Source: a virus
Strand: one strand, 5' to 3'
Virus record (IMG/VR): IMGVR_UViG_3300047316_000734
Location: 1 to 33,695 of that record
Length of the DNA: 33,695 bases
Both the position numbers and the translations under genes were made by a program. The stretch's first letter is position 1, and the number at the start of each line of letters is the position of its first letter. The notes beneath the pieces were generated by a model, which saw only the letters and a program-made list of their open reading frames with translations, had not been told where the DNA came from and ran no database searches. Of this stretch, positions 1-7,683 are shown piece by piece.

Positions 1-261
1 TCATCGCGCGGCGGGCTCCGGCGATCCCTTGGTAAACACACCCGTCTTGTTGAAAGTTGCCACGACTCCGTCGATCAGGCTTGTGATCAATTGAACGTGC
101 GATTCCGGTACAGTCTCGCCGGCGATCTGCGAGACCGTCTGGATGGTGTTCAAGGCGACTTGCGCCTTGGTTTGCCCAGGCGCGTGGACAGACTGTTCGA
201 CGGCTGCGACCGTGCCCATCACGAGCGACAGGTACTTTGCGATTAACAGGAACGTTTTCAT
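1..261 (-). CDS. Small phage protein with hydrophobic N-terminus (86 aa)
   Basis: The start chosen is the ATG at 261 because GGGAG lies upstream of it; an open frame continues to 363 but has no better start. The first 20 or so residues (MKTFLLIAKYLSLVMGTVAA) form one hydrophobic segment after a lysine, compatible with a membrane anchor or signal peptide. The rest is polar, with a Gln/Thr-rich middle and the ending FNKTGVFTKGSPEPAAR. It is the last gene seen of the tail-fibre operon, where lysis or holin-type genes often sit. One short membrane segment is not enough to call a holin, so function is unknown. The stop codon is at the window edge (bases 1-3), so the gene is complete. Confidence 0.6.
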   Translation of the reverse strand: MKTFLLIAKYLSLVMGTVAAVEQSVHAPGQTKAQVALNTIQTVSQIAGETVPESHVQLITSLIDGVVATFNKTGVFTKGSPEPAAR

Positions 262-278
262 TTTTGGTTCTCCCTTTT

Positions 279-629
279 TCATTGCTGCGGTTGGGCCGAG
301 AACAGCGTCTCGACGAGTGGTTGGAGCCAGCGCCGGTCGGCATTGGCCCCGTACGAGTCCCACGTCTCGATGGCCGCCTTGATTCGGGCGACCTCCGGGT
401 CGGAGAACTCAAAATTCTTGGCCGCGAGGGAGAGCGCCGGGTTCCATACCAGACGCTCCTGGCCCGCGGCCATCTCACGTTTCACTTCGACCGCCTTTTC
501 CTCGTCGGCGTCGAGTGCGATGCGGTCTTGAACGGACCAGATCGCGCGAATAGAACCCACGTCTGCCCGCTGCGCGCCCAAGAGCGCGTGCAGGTTCAGA
601 CGCTGGGTGTGATCCAGCGTCAATTTCAT
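279..629 (-). CDS. Hypothetical phage protein downstream of tail fibre (116 aa)
   Basis: A well-formed gene: AAAAGGA lies about 6 nt before the ATG, and it sits 11 bases after the tail-fibre stop in the same direction. The protein starts MKLTLDHTQRLNLHALLGAQ. It is soluble, Trp-containing and mostly helical in character, with no signal peptide or membrane segment. It looks like a small conserved phage protein of the kind found near tail fibres, but I do not recognise a characterised domain. A tail-fibre assembly or regulatory role would be a guess from position only. Confidence 0.6.
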   Translation of the reverse strand: MKLTLDHTQRLNLHALLGAQRADVGSIRAIWSVQDRIALDADEEKAVEVKREMAAGQERLVWNPALSLAAKNFEFSDPEVARIKAAIETWDSYGANADRRWLQPLVETLFSAQPQQ

Positions 630-640
630 TGGTTGTCCTT

Positions 641-3169
641 TTACGGGTTGGAGTAGAGCAGGATATAGCCCGCCGTGACTCCGGCGGGATTCTTCACTTT
701 GAGCACGTCAGACCATCCTGACGGGTTGCTCGCGCCCATCAGTTCGGCGAGCCGGTATCCGTTGCCGGTGCTGCCCGCGATTATCAGTTCACCGCCGGCG
801 GTCACCTGCAGGAGCGTATGGTCCAAAAGATTCGAGCCAGGACCCGCCACCCGGAACGGCGACTCCGTGTTGTCCTTCGCCACAACCAGCAGCGCGCCGC
901 AGGCTACTCCGGCTGATACTGTCGAAGCCTGATAACCCCACGTCCTGGCATATGCTTTCTTCGAATCATTGCCCTGCTGAAGGCAACCGCCCCACGCATA
1001 GAACGACAGGCCGGAGGTCCAGCTGTCCGTGTAGTGACCGATTGCGACCCACAGCGCAGTTGCGCCGCCCGTCATCGTTCCCGCGATTTTGAACCGCTGC
1101 CAGGACGTCGTAAGCGTCACGGAGGTCGGACCCGCCAGCCACGTCGTCCATCCGTTATCGAGAACGCCCAGCGAGACTGTCATCGTTCCGCTGGCGACCC
1201 GCAGCCAGACGTAGAACGTATACTGGCCATTGGCCGCGAGGCCGGAGATGTTCTGCCGGATCAAGCCTGCCGCGCCGCTCGCTGTGACTGTGTCGGCGGT
1301 CTGGTTTCCATCGGGTGCCAGGACCGAATTTGCGGTCACCGTGCAGGTGCCCCCGTTCTTGTCCCAGGTGCTGACGCTGAAGTCTTCCGAGTACTTCAGC
1401 ATGTTCTCGTAGGGCGCGCCGACCGTCTGGAAAGCCCCGCACTCAACTGACTGGAGATGAGAGTCCGCATAGCCCCACAGGTTGTTGGCCGCGACGTAGC
1501 CGAAGTTCGCTCCCGCCGAGCCATCGCGCAGAACCACCGTGCTGGCGGTCGCGGCAGCGGTGGCGTCGGTGATCTGCGCGGATGTGTGGCTATGGACGCT
1601 CGCTGCCTTGCCGGCCAGATCGGTTACGAGGTTCGCGATGTCCGATTCGGCGTGGGTGTGCGCCGGAAGGTCCCCAGACAGCAGAGCGGCTACGGTGATC
1701 ACCGCGCCCGAACTCGCCTGCTTCAGGAAGCCTGGCCCTGTTGCCGCTAGCGTCGCCCCCGTGCCGCCACGTGCGACCGCCAGCAAGCCGGTGGTAAGTT
1801 TACTCGCGTCTAGGTTCGGAACGTCACCAGCCGCCAGTGCGGCCACTGTGACCGCCGCCCCCGTGGTCGCCTGTTTCAGGAAGCCGGGACCGGTCGCCGA
1901 CAGGTCGGCGGCGGCGCCACCACGCGCAAGAGCGAGTGTACCGGAGTTGATATCTCCTGCCGCATGGTTGTGGGTTGGGATGTCGCCGGCCGCGAGGGTG
2001 TCCCACGCAGGCAGCGCAGATATCGAGCCGTTCCCGGTCTGGCGCAGGAACTTCCTGGTGGTGGTTGTCTGGCCCGCCAGGCGCACCCAGGCTGGCGCGC
2101 TGGTGGCTGCGATCAGGTCACCCAGGACCGGCGCCGCCGCCACCGTGTCCGGATGCGTCGCTGACAGGAGGTTGTGGTTCGTCGGGCCTCCAGCCGCCGC
2201 GACAGTCACGTTCACGCGGTCGTTGCTTGCATCGTCTGCGACGGTGAGCGTCACATTTCCGCCTTCGATCAAGTTCACGGCACGGCGCGTCGCGATGGCA
2301 GCGCCGGCCTTCTGAATCATGAATGGCAGCGAACCCGAGACGATATCGGTGGCCACGTGGGTATGCGGCGGGATATCGCCGGCCACAAGCGACGCGCCAC
2401 CGGTCGCGCGGCCCTTTTGATCGACCGTGAGCTTGGTATAGGTGCCGGGGGTGACAGCGGTACTGGCGAGGCCAACCACTCCGGCAGCGACCACAAGGCC
2501 GCCGACTGAATCGATCTGAACAAGGCCCTTGGCAGTCGTCGTGGCGTCTGGATAAGAGAACGCGCCGAAGGTCTGGCCGGCCGCAAAGTCGATCACCGCG
2601 TCCATCGCGAGGTGGTTGCCGGCGTGCAATGCCAGCCCCAGGTCGCCCGAGTTGTCGGCCTTACGCCACTTGATGGCGCCAAGGTTGGGCAGGCGCAGGA
2701 GACCGGTGCTCGCGATGTTGCCAGTCCCAAACGCCGCGCCGTCCTGAAACGTCTTCACGCCCGTGATCGTCACCGCGCCGTTCTTCTGAACATAGTTCCG
2801 GGCGGCTGCGCTCCCCAGTTCCGTCTCGATCGCCACCACCGCGGACTGGACAGCGGTAATGAATCCGGCGACCATATTGGCCTGCACCGTCGCGCCGATA
2901 GCGTGGCTGGCTGCGACGGTGCCGAACGCGCCACGCTGACAACCGGTGAACTGTACACTGCTGCGTGCCGTGTAGATTACCAACTCGTCGTTGATCGACA
3001 AGACGCCATAGGCATCCGCAAAGCCGCCAGCGGTGGATGCCACGCTGATCGTTGAGTCGCCCACACCGATGGCAACCGTAGCGGTCGTTTCGAGCGGCTT
3101 TGTTGAGAACGCATCCACTGGCGAGTACAGCGTCGAAGCGCCGTCGATTGCTGCCGGGAAATTACTCAT
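641..3169 (-). CDS. Tail fibre protein with repeated shaft modules and a carbohydrate-binding-like domain (842 aa)
   Basis: This probable host-recognition fibre starts at ATG 3169, which has GAGG 7 nt upstream; the ATG at 3175 is too close to that GAGG. It overlaps the upstream tail gene by 8 bases. The N-terminal ~110 residues contain a module with INDELVIYTARS, typical of fibre attachment regions. The middle is Ala/Gly/Thr-rich with imperfect repeats carrying ARGG, ATGPGFLKQA and AGDIPTHNH/LPAHTHAESDI signatures (about 1630-2400). Residues ~590-735 (ENMLKYSEDFSVSTWDK onward) resemble a jelly-roll carbohydrate-binding module of phage fibres. The C-terminus is a short beta-rich tip. Trimeric fibre architecture is inferred from the repeats and gene order; the receptor is unknown. 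Confidence 0.8.
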   Translation of the reverse strand: MSNFPAAIDGASTLYSPVDAFSTKPLETTATVAIGVGDSTISVASTAGGFADAYGVLSINDELVIYTARSSVQFTGCQRGAFGTVAASHAIGATVQANMVAGFITAVQSAVVAIETELGSAAARNYVQKNGAVTITGVKTFQDGAAFGTGNIASTGLLRLPNLGAIKWRKADNSGDLGLALHAGNHLAMDAVIDFAAGQTFGAFSYPDATTTAKGLVQIDSVGGLVVAAGVVGLASTAVTPGTYTKLTVDQKGRATGGASLVAGDIPPHTHVATDIVSGSLPFMIQKAGAAIATRRAVNLIEGGNVTLTVADDASNDRVNVTVAAAGGPTNHNLLSATHPDTVAAAPVLGDLIAATSAPAWVRLAGQTTTTRKFLRQTGNGSISALPAWDTLAAGDIPTHNHAAGDINSGTLALARGGAAADLSATGPGFLKQATTGAAVTVAALAAGDVPNLDASKLTTGLLAVARGGTGATLAATGPGFLKQASSGAVITVAALLSGDLPAHTHAESDIANLVTDLAGKAASVHSHTSAQITDATAAATASTVVLRDGSAGANFGYVAANNLWGYADSHLQSVECGAFQTVGAPYENMLKYSEDFSVSTWDKNGGTCTVTANSVLAPDGNQTADTVTASGAAGLIRQNISGLAANGQYTFYVWLRVASGTMTVSLGVLDNGWTTWLAGPTSVTLTTSWQRFKIAGTMTGGATALWVAIGHYTDSWTSGLSFYAWGGCLQQGNDSKKAYARTWGYQASTVSAGVACGALLVVAKDNTESPFRVAGPGSNLLDHTLLQVTAGGELIIAGSTGNGYRLAELMGASNPSGWSDVLKVKNPAGVTAGYILLYSNP

Positions 3170-6100
3170 TGCCATGCCTCGTGTTGGCGCGGAACTGGTT
3201 CAACGCGCCGCCCGCCATCGGAACCATCGGTTGCAAAACCACCGTCTCAATGGCGCGCGCGGCGTTCGGCTTGAAGTACTGCGCGTTGCTCACTTGCAAC
3301 GATCCGGTCTGAAGGGGGACGGGCCGGGAGTTCAGGCAGAACTGGTCGAATGCCCAGAAACAGAACGAGTAGAGCTTCAGGCCTAGCCACATTCCGTAAG
3401 CCTGCGCCATGGGCGGATCCGGTGGACCGTACAGACCGGACAGGAACATGCACTCTGAAGCGGGACGCCCCAGCGTATCTTTGGCGAAGCCGATCACCTG
3501 GCGGATCAGCGGGGAGCTCTTCTGCCACACATCGTAGTCGAAGCCCTCCGACCGGAAATACTTAATCCCATAAGAGGAGTTCTTCCACTGGTTGGGCAGG
3601 TTCACGTAGAAGTTGAGCGCGCGAAATTTCGGGCTGGGCTTAGGCATCCCCTGGTTCGCATCGAGAGGCCACAGACACTCGAACACAGCGGTCGGATGGT
3701 ACGAGCGGACGTAGGTGATCACGTCCTGGCAATACGCCCAGATGCGGTCCCGCAAGAAGGCGGCGGTCTCGTTGGGGTGCGCCGGATCGCCGACCGGATC
3801 TTCAGTTGGCGCGCGGAATGGCCAAATCTGGTGGCCCTTCGCCGCGGCGAACTCACTGATCGTGTCCTGGTCATAGTAGGGCATCCCGCCGTGCGGGTCC
3901 GCTGCCGTGTTATCGAAGTACCACCACTGCGTCTCACCGAACTGGAGGATCACCGGCGCGCCCGCTGCCTCGATCTGGTCGGCGCACTCCTTGTACATCT
4001 GCCGGAGGTATGCCCGAACGCGTGTGCCGAAGTGCATTTGGTGCGAAGGAACGCCCAGGTCGACGTCCGCGCCTGGCGCAACGATGCCGCCGGTGTAGAA
4101 CAGATACTTTGCGCGCATCGCGGCCGGCGGCAGGTAGCACTCCATCGAGAACGCAAATGACGCTTTGATACCCGCCGCTTGGAACTGGCCGGCAAGGTCC
4201 TTGATCCACCGGCGCGCGCCTTCGGTCATGACCGGCGAGATACCGTCGATCATCTCCCAGGTTCCCTCCGTACCGGCGATGCCCATGTGATCGGAAAGCG
4301 TGAGCGTCACGGAGTTGGGCGCACTGACCGCGAGGCCGGTGAAGACCCACGACGGTGCCTTCGATTGGATGCGGAGCGTGGTGCTCGAACCGTAGTTGTC
4401 GTCGGCCCACACACCGGAGAACGTGCCGTTGATCGACGCCCGCACTTGGGCCACGATCTCCTTCAACGTTTCGCCATACCCGATGGCATGGGTGATTGTG
4501 GTCCCGCTGATTGCAATCGTCACGACGTCGCCGGCAGCAGGGGTGCCAGAGAAGGCTACCGTGGCGTACGGGTAGTTCGCGCCCACCCGACGCCGTTTGT
4601 TGTTCCAGAAGACACCCATGTACACATCGGCGTGGCCCTTGAAGCCGAGCTTCTGGAGTTGCCAGAGATGCCAGGCCGGAGGCTTCTTGTAGCCGTGGTC
4701 GGTGTCGAAGTCCAGAGCGAGTGAAACGTCCGAGTACACCTGGGGCGCGTCCGGGACGTCCTGCGGCACCAATGGCCAGAGGTAATCGAAATAGAAATAG
4801 TACCCCGTGCTGGCGGCGTTCTTGGTGAACGTGGCGGTGATCTGGACCACGTGCGTTCCGGCCGCGACGCCGCTTGCGAGCTTCACGCTCGCGTTGGTCC
4901 CGCCAAACTCATCCAGGTAGAGATCGAAAGGCGACCCGGGGAGCGCGAGGCCGTCAACGGACACCGCCACCATGCCGCAATCGACGTTCAAGAACGTACC
5001 GAGATAGAGGTCGTGCGTGGCATTCTGCGAATAGCGAAACGACGCCGTCCGGACATCCGTCAGGCTTGCCGGCGCAGTGCGCTTGCCGTGGCCGGTGCTC
5101 CACCACTGCGAGGGCCAGCCCGCCACGCCGTACTTATAGTCTTCCCAAAACCCGGTGTACTTGCACCGGGAGTCGCCTTCTTCGATCCTGTCCGCACCGC
5201 CGCCGACCTTCAGGCTGCCATCGCCAATGACAACGATGTTCGAGATCGTGCATCCCCATTCCACATCGCTGGAGAACCCGCTCACCGGCGAAAGCTTCTT
5301 CATGCGGACGCCCGCCGCCCAGGTGCCTGCCGTCGAAGACTGGTAGCCACGTTCGACGATGATCTGCGTGGGCGACGCCACCGACACGAGGCGCACTCGC
5401 TCCTCTGCGGTGGACGATCCGATGAAATAACGGTCGCCGGTGAGCTTCGAGGAATCGTCCACGCTCCACGCGGAAACGGCCGGCGTCACACCAGCGGTAA
5501 GGAAGCACCCGTCCTCCAGTTCGCCTTCGGCCTGCTCGAATCGAGGCGCGAAAACCATGTACATCTTCCGGCAATCGCTCATGGGAACAGCGACGCTGAA
5601 GCGATCAAGTATCGCTGCAGTGAAATCAAGCGTGATGTGGTACTTGGTGTCGTTGTCCCCGCCGGTGAACGGGATGCTCGTCCCGCTGCCGGCCGTCCAT
5701 TCAAAGCCCTGACCGGTGGTGACTGGCAGGCCAGCCAACGTGCGGCCGTGTACCACGAAGACGCGATCCTGGTTCCCGAGCTTTCCGTATCGCGCCGTCG
5801 CCCCACTCGCGGTGACGAAGGTGATCGTGATGCCGCCACTACTGGGCCCGCTGGCCCATGCGGTCGAGTGAATCACTCCGCTCTGGTCCGGACCGAACCG
5901 CCCGGCCACCGTCGCGCCTGCAGTGTTGATGATGTCAGCGAGCTTCCGAGCCACGTGCCACGCCTGCGTCTTGCGCGTCACGAACGAGCGGTTGCCGTGG
6001 CCCTCGGATACACTCGCGTGAAGCGTGCCGGTGCCTACGCCGATGACGGTAGTCTGCTCTTCGTTGGTGCCGGTTCGCTCAAGCCAGATGGTGTCCACCG

Positions 6101-6758
6101 CGGCGAAGCCCGCCGTGCTATCGACCGGCAGGCTTACAGCACCCGCGACCACGTCTGCCGTGAGTTGGGTTTCGACCCGGCAGTCCGAGGTCGCTACCGT
6201 GTAACGGGTGTCGCGGAAGTAGAGGTGCAGCCAATCGATGCCGCCGTCCATGTTCTCGTCGCCATCGAGATCGAGCACCACGCTGGCGGCGGTCTCGCCA
6301 CCGGAGACCACTGTTGCGTGGCCCAGCAACGGCACCTCGTGCACATCGCCCTTGCCGGTGACGAACGTCATGGCGTCCCAGGAGACGGACGGGTATTTGG
6401 CGGCGTCGAACCGCATGGAGCCGTCGAGCGCCTGGTCGTACTCGATATCGAATTCGAGTTTCAAGCCGGAGAGATCGGTCTTCGGCAGGTGGCGGCACCG
6501 CAGGTGGTTGTAGTAGTCGTAAGCATTCCACCAACCGAGCACTGCGAAATCTTCAGCCGCCTGGAAGATGCCGGAAATGGACACACCGGTCTCTGTGGCA
6601 TCGTGCATCGTGGTCGTCGCGGCGCGCCCGGTGAAACCTTGGGTCTGGAAGTTCCGCCGCGGATCGAAGATGTGAAGCGGTTCTAAAGACACAATTAATC
6701 GCTTGATCAGCCCACCAACGACGCTGGCATCGGTGGTCGAGAAGGATTCGAGTACCAA
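3162..6758 (-). CDS. Large tail protein with TIM-barrel (glycosidase-like) domain (1198 aa)
   Basis: A tail-tip or fibre-associated protein between the tail hub gene and the tail fibre gene. The N-terminal half is beta-rich and includes a jelly-roll-like segment around LPGSPFDLYLDEFGG. From about residue 660 a TIM-barrel-like region begins (LDFDTDHGYKKPP, WHLWQLQKLGFKG). It is interrupted by a beta insertion, then continues through RRWIKDLAGQFQAAGIKASF, VILQFGETQWWYF (Glu near residue 940), VFECLWPLDANQ and LYSFCFWAFDQFC. This resembles the TIM-barrel tail proteins of gene transfer agents and some siphoviruses. Glycan hydrolysis is possible, with the GET glutamate a candidate acid/base, but not shown. 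The start is TTG at 6758 with only a weak upstream GAGAG; an in-frame stop lies just upstream near 6795. Confidence 0.75.
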   Translation of the reverse strand: MVLESFSTTDASVVGGLIKRLIVSLEPLHIFDPRRNFQTQGFTGRAATTTMHDATETGVSISGIFQAAEDFAVLGWWNAYDYYNHLRCRHLPKTDLSGLKLEFDIEYDQALDGSMRFDAAKYPSVSWDAMTFVTGKGDVHEVPLLGHATVVSGGETAASVVLDLDGDENMDGGIDWLHLYFRDTRYTVATSDCRVETQLTADVVAGAVSLPVDSTAGFAAVDTIWLERTGTNEEQTTVIGVGTGTLHASVSEGHGNRSFVTRKTQAWHVARKLADIINTAGATVAGRFGPDQSGVIHSTAWASGPSSGGITITFVTASGATARYGKLGNQDRVFVVHGRTLAGLPVTTGQGFEWTAGSGTSIPFTGGDNDTKYHITLDFTAAILDRFSVAVPMSDCRKMYMVFAPRFEQAEGELEDGCFLTAGVTPAVSAWSVDDSSKLTGDRYFIGSSTAEERVRLVSVASPTQIIVERGYQSSTAGTWAAGVRMKKLSPVSGFSSDVEWGCTISNIVVIGDGSLKVGGGADRIEEGDSRCKYTGFWEDYKYGVAGWPSQWWSTGHGKRTAPASLTDVRTASFRYSQNATHDLYLGTFLNVDCGMVAVSVDGLALPGSPFDLYLDEFGGTNASVKLASGVAAGTHVVQITATFTKNAASTGYYFYFDYLWPLVPQDVPDAPQVYSDVSLALDFDTDHGYKKPPAWHLWQLQKLGFKGHADVYMGVFWNNKRRRVGANYPYATVAFSGTPAAGDVVTIAISGTTITHAIGYGETLKEIVAQVRASINGTFSGVWADDNYGSSTTLRIQSKAPSWVFTGLAVSAPNSVTLTLSDHMGIAGTEGTWEMIDGISPVMTEGARRWIKDLAGQFQAAGIKASFAFSMECYLPPAAMRAKYLFYTGGIVAPGADVDLGVPSHQMHFGTRVRAYLRQMYKECADQIEAAGAPVILQFGETQWWYFDNTAADPHGGMPYYDQDTISEFAAAKGHQIWPFRAPTEDPVGDPAHPNETAAFLRDRIWAYCQDVITYVRSYHPTAVFECLWPLDANQGMPKPSPKFRALNFYVNLPNQWKNSSYGIKYFRSEGFDYDVWQKSSPLIRQVIGFAKDTLGRPASECMFLSGLYGPPDPPMAQAYGMWLGLKLYSFCFWAFDQFCLNSRPVPLQTGSLQVSNAQYFKPNAARAIETVVLQPMVPMAGGALNQFRANTRHGNE

Positions 6759-6780
6759 GTACCCAAACCGAGCTCTCTTG

Positions 6781-6873
6781 GTTAGTCTTTGTTATTTTTT
6801 GTTGTGTACGTATGAAATCGTGTTAAGCTTTGTTTACGGCCATATAAAATAAAGGCCGACAAAGGACAACACC
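6781..6873 (+). promoter_or_regulatory. AT-rich leader and probable promoter of the plus-strand moron
   Basis: This short stretch is strikingly AT-rich against its GC-rich surroundings (runs such as GTTATTTTTTGTTG and CATATAAAATAAAGG). A TATAAA hexamer sits at 6843-6848, about 25 bases before the ATG at 6874, and AAAGGA lies 8 nt before that ATG. No convincing -35 hexamer is visible at 16-18 bp. The composition and position fit a private promoter for the inserted gene. Confidence 0.45.
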
Positions 6874-7521
6874 ATGAAACCAGTATGGAAACGACGGATT
6901 CCCGAGCATGGCACGAATTTTGACCTAGCCTTGGTAAATCCCGAGGACTTGGATCGGGAGCGCATGCACTACCTTCTTGAAGCAATCATGAAAGAAACCC
7001 ACCGGCGTCTGAGCTTGAGTGGTCGCGCATACCGGGAATTGAAAGCGTTTTTCGACAATCCGACCTCTCCTCTCAGGGCCTCTTCCTATGCACTCTTGAG
7101 CAACTGGTTCACGACCCGTGGCGGCGACAAGAACAGTACCGTCGCCAGTCGTTGCGAAGCGCTTTGGGACGAGATGTTTCCGTGCCGGCCGTTAGAAAGG
7201 CTCACCTCGCCAACGGCTGGGCAGAACCACATCGTTTTGCCGTCTGAATTTGCAAGCTTCTGGCCGCGCCTCTTGAAAGCGCAAGGCAACTCCGCTATGG
7301 CGACCTTTACCCATGACAGCGTGACGCTGAGCGCCGAGGCAGCGGACCCATCGCCAGTAGAGAATACGCGTCTCGCTGGCATACCTCCTTCTGGAGTGAC
7401 CGACGATAGCGGCGTCGTGCTTGCTGAAGGCGAGTCAATTCACGCAGTCATCACAAGAGATGGGATGCACATCGACGTAAAGGGAAGCCCCCAGGCAATC
7501 GCCAGTTTTCTAGATCACTGA
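6874..7521 (+). CDS. Uncharacterised plus-strand 'moron' inserted between two tail genes (215 aa)
   Basis: The only plus-strand gene within the whole tail region. It lies between the tail hub gene (ending 7684) and the TIM-barrel tail gene (starting 6758). AAAGGA is 8 nt before the ATG, and an AT-rich leader precedes it. Its codons are less GC-biased than its neighbours'. The protein opens MKPVWKRRIPEHGTNFDLAL, has a helical, Arg-rich N-terminal half, a Ser/Thr/Pro-rich middle and a beta-like C-terminus containing ESIHAVITRDGMHIDVKG. No signal peptide, membrane segment or recognised domain is seen. An autonomously expressed cargo gene of this layout often serves lysogenic conversion, superinfection exclusion or regulation, but no function can be assigned here. 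Confidence 0.65.
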   Translation: MKPVWKRRIPEHGTNFDLALVNPEDLDRERMHYLLEAIMKETHRRLSLSGRAYRELKAFFDNPTSPLRASSYALLSNWFTTRGGDKNSTVASRCEALWDEMFPCRPLERLTSPTAGQNHIVLPSEFASFWPRLLKAQGNSAMATFTHDSVTLSAEAADPSPVENTRLAGIPPSGVTDDSGVVLAEGESIHAVITRDGMHIDVKGSPQAIASFLDH

Positions 7522-7683
7522 CTAAAGAAGGTCGGCAGCTAACCGAAGCGATTCCAAAACATCGCAATCCTCGACCGTGAAGCCACAAGTGAGCAAGGGC
7601 CGTCGTTCATTCCGCGATATGGGTGACGGTCTTTGTGCTCGGGACGGATGGTGTTCTCGGAGAGTCCCGTGCGCTGTTCTCCG

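Noticed and set aside
4851-6686. Long plus-strand open frame opposite the TIM-barrel tail gene
   Set aside because: A GC-rich shadow of the real minus-strand gene: no ribosome site, Arg/His/Pro-rich composition, no recognisable domain.
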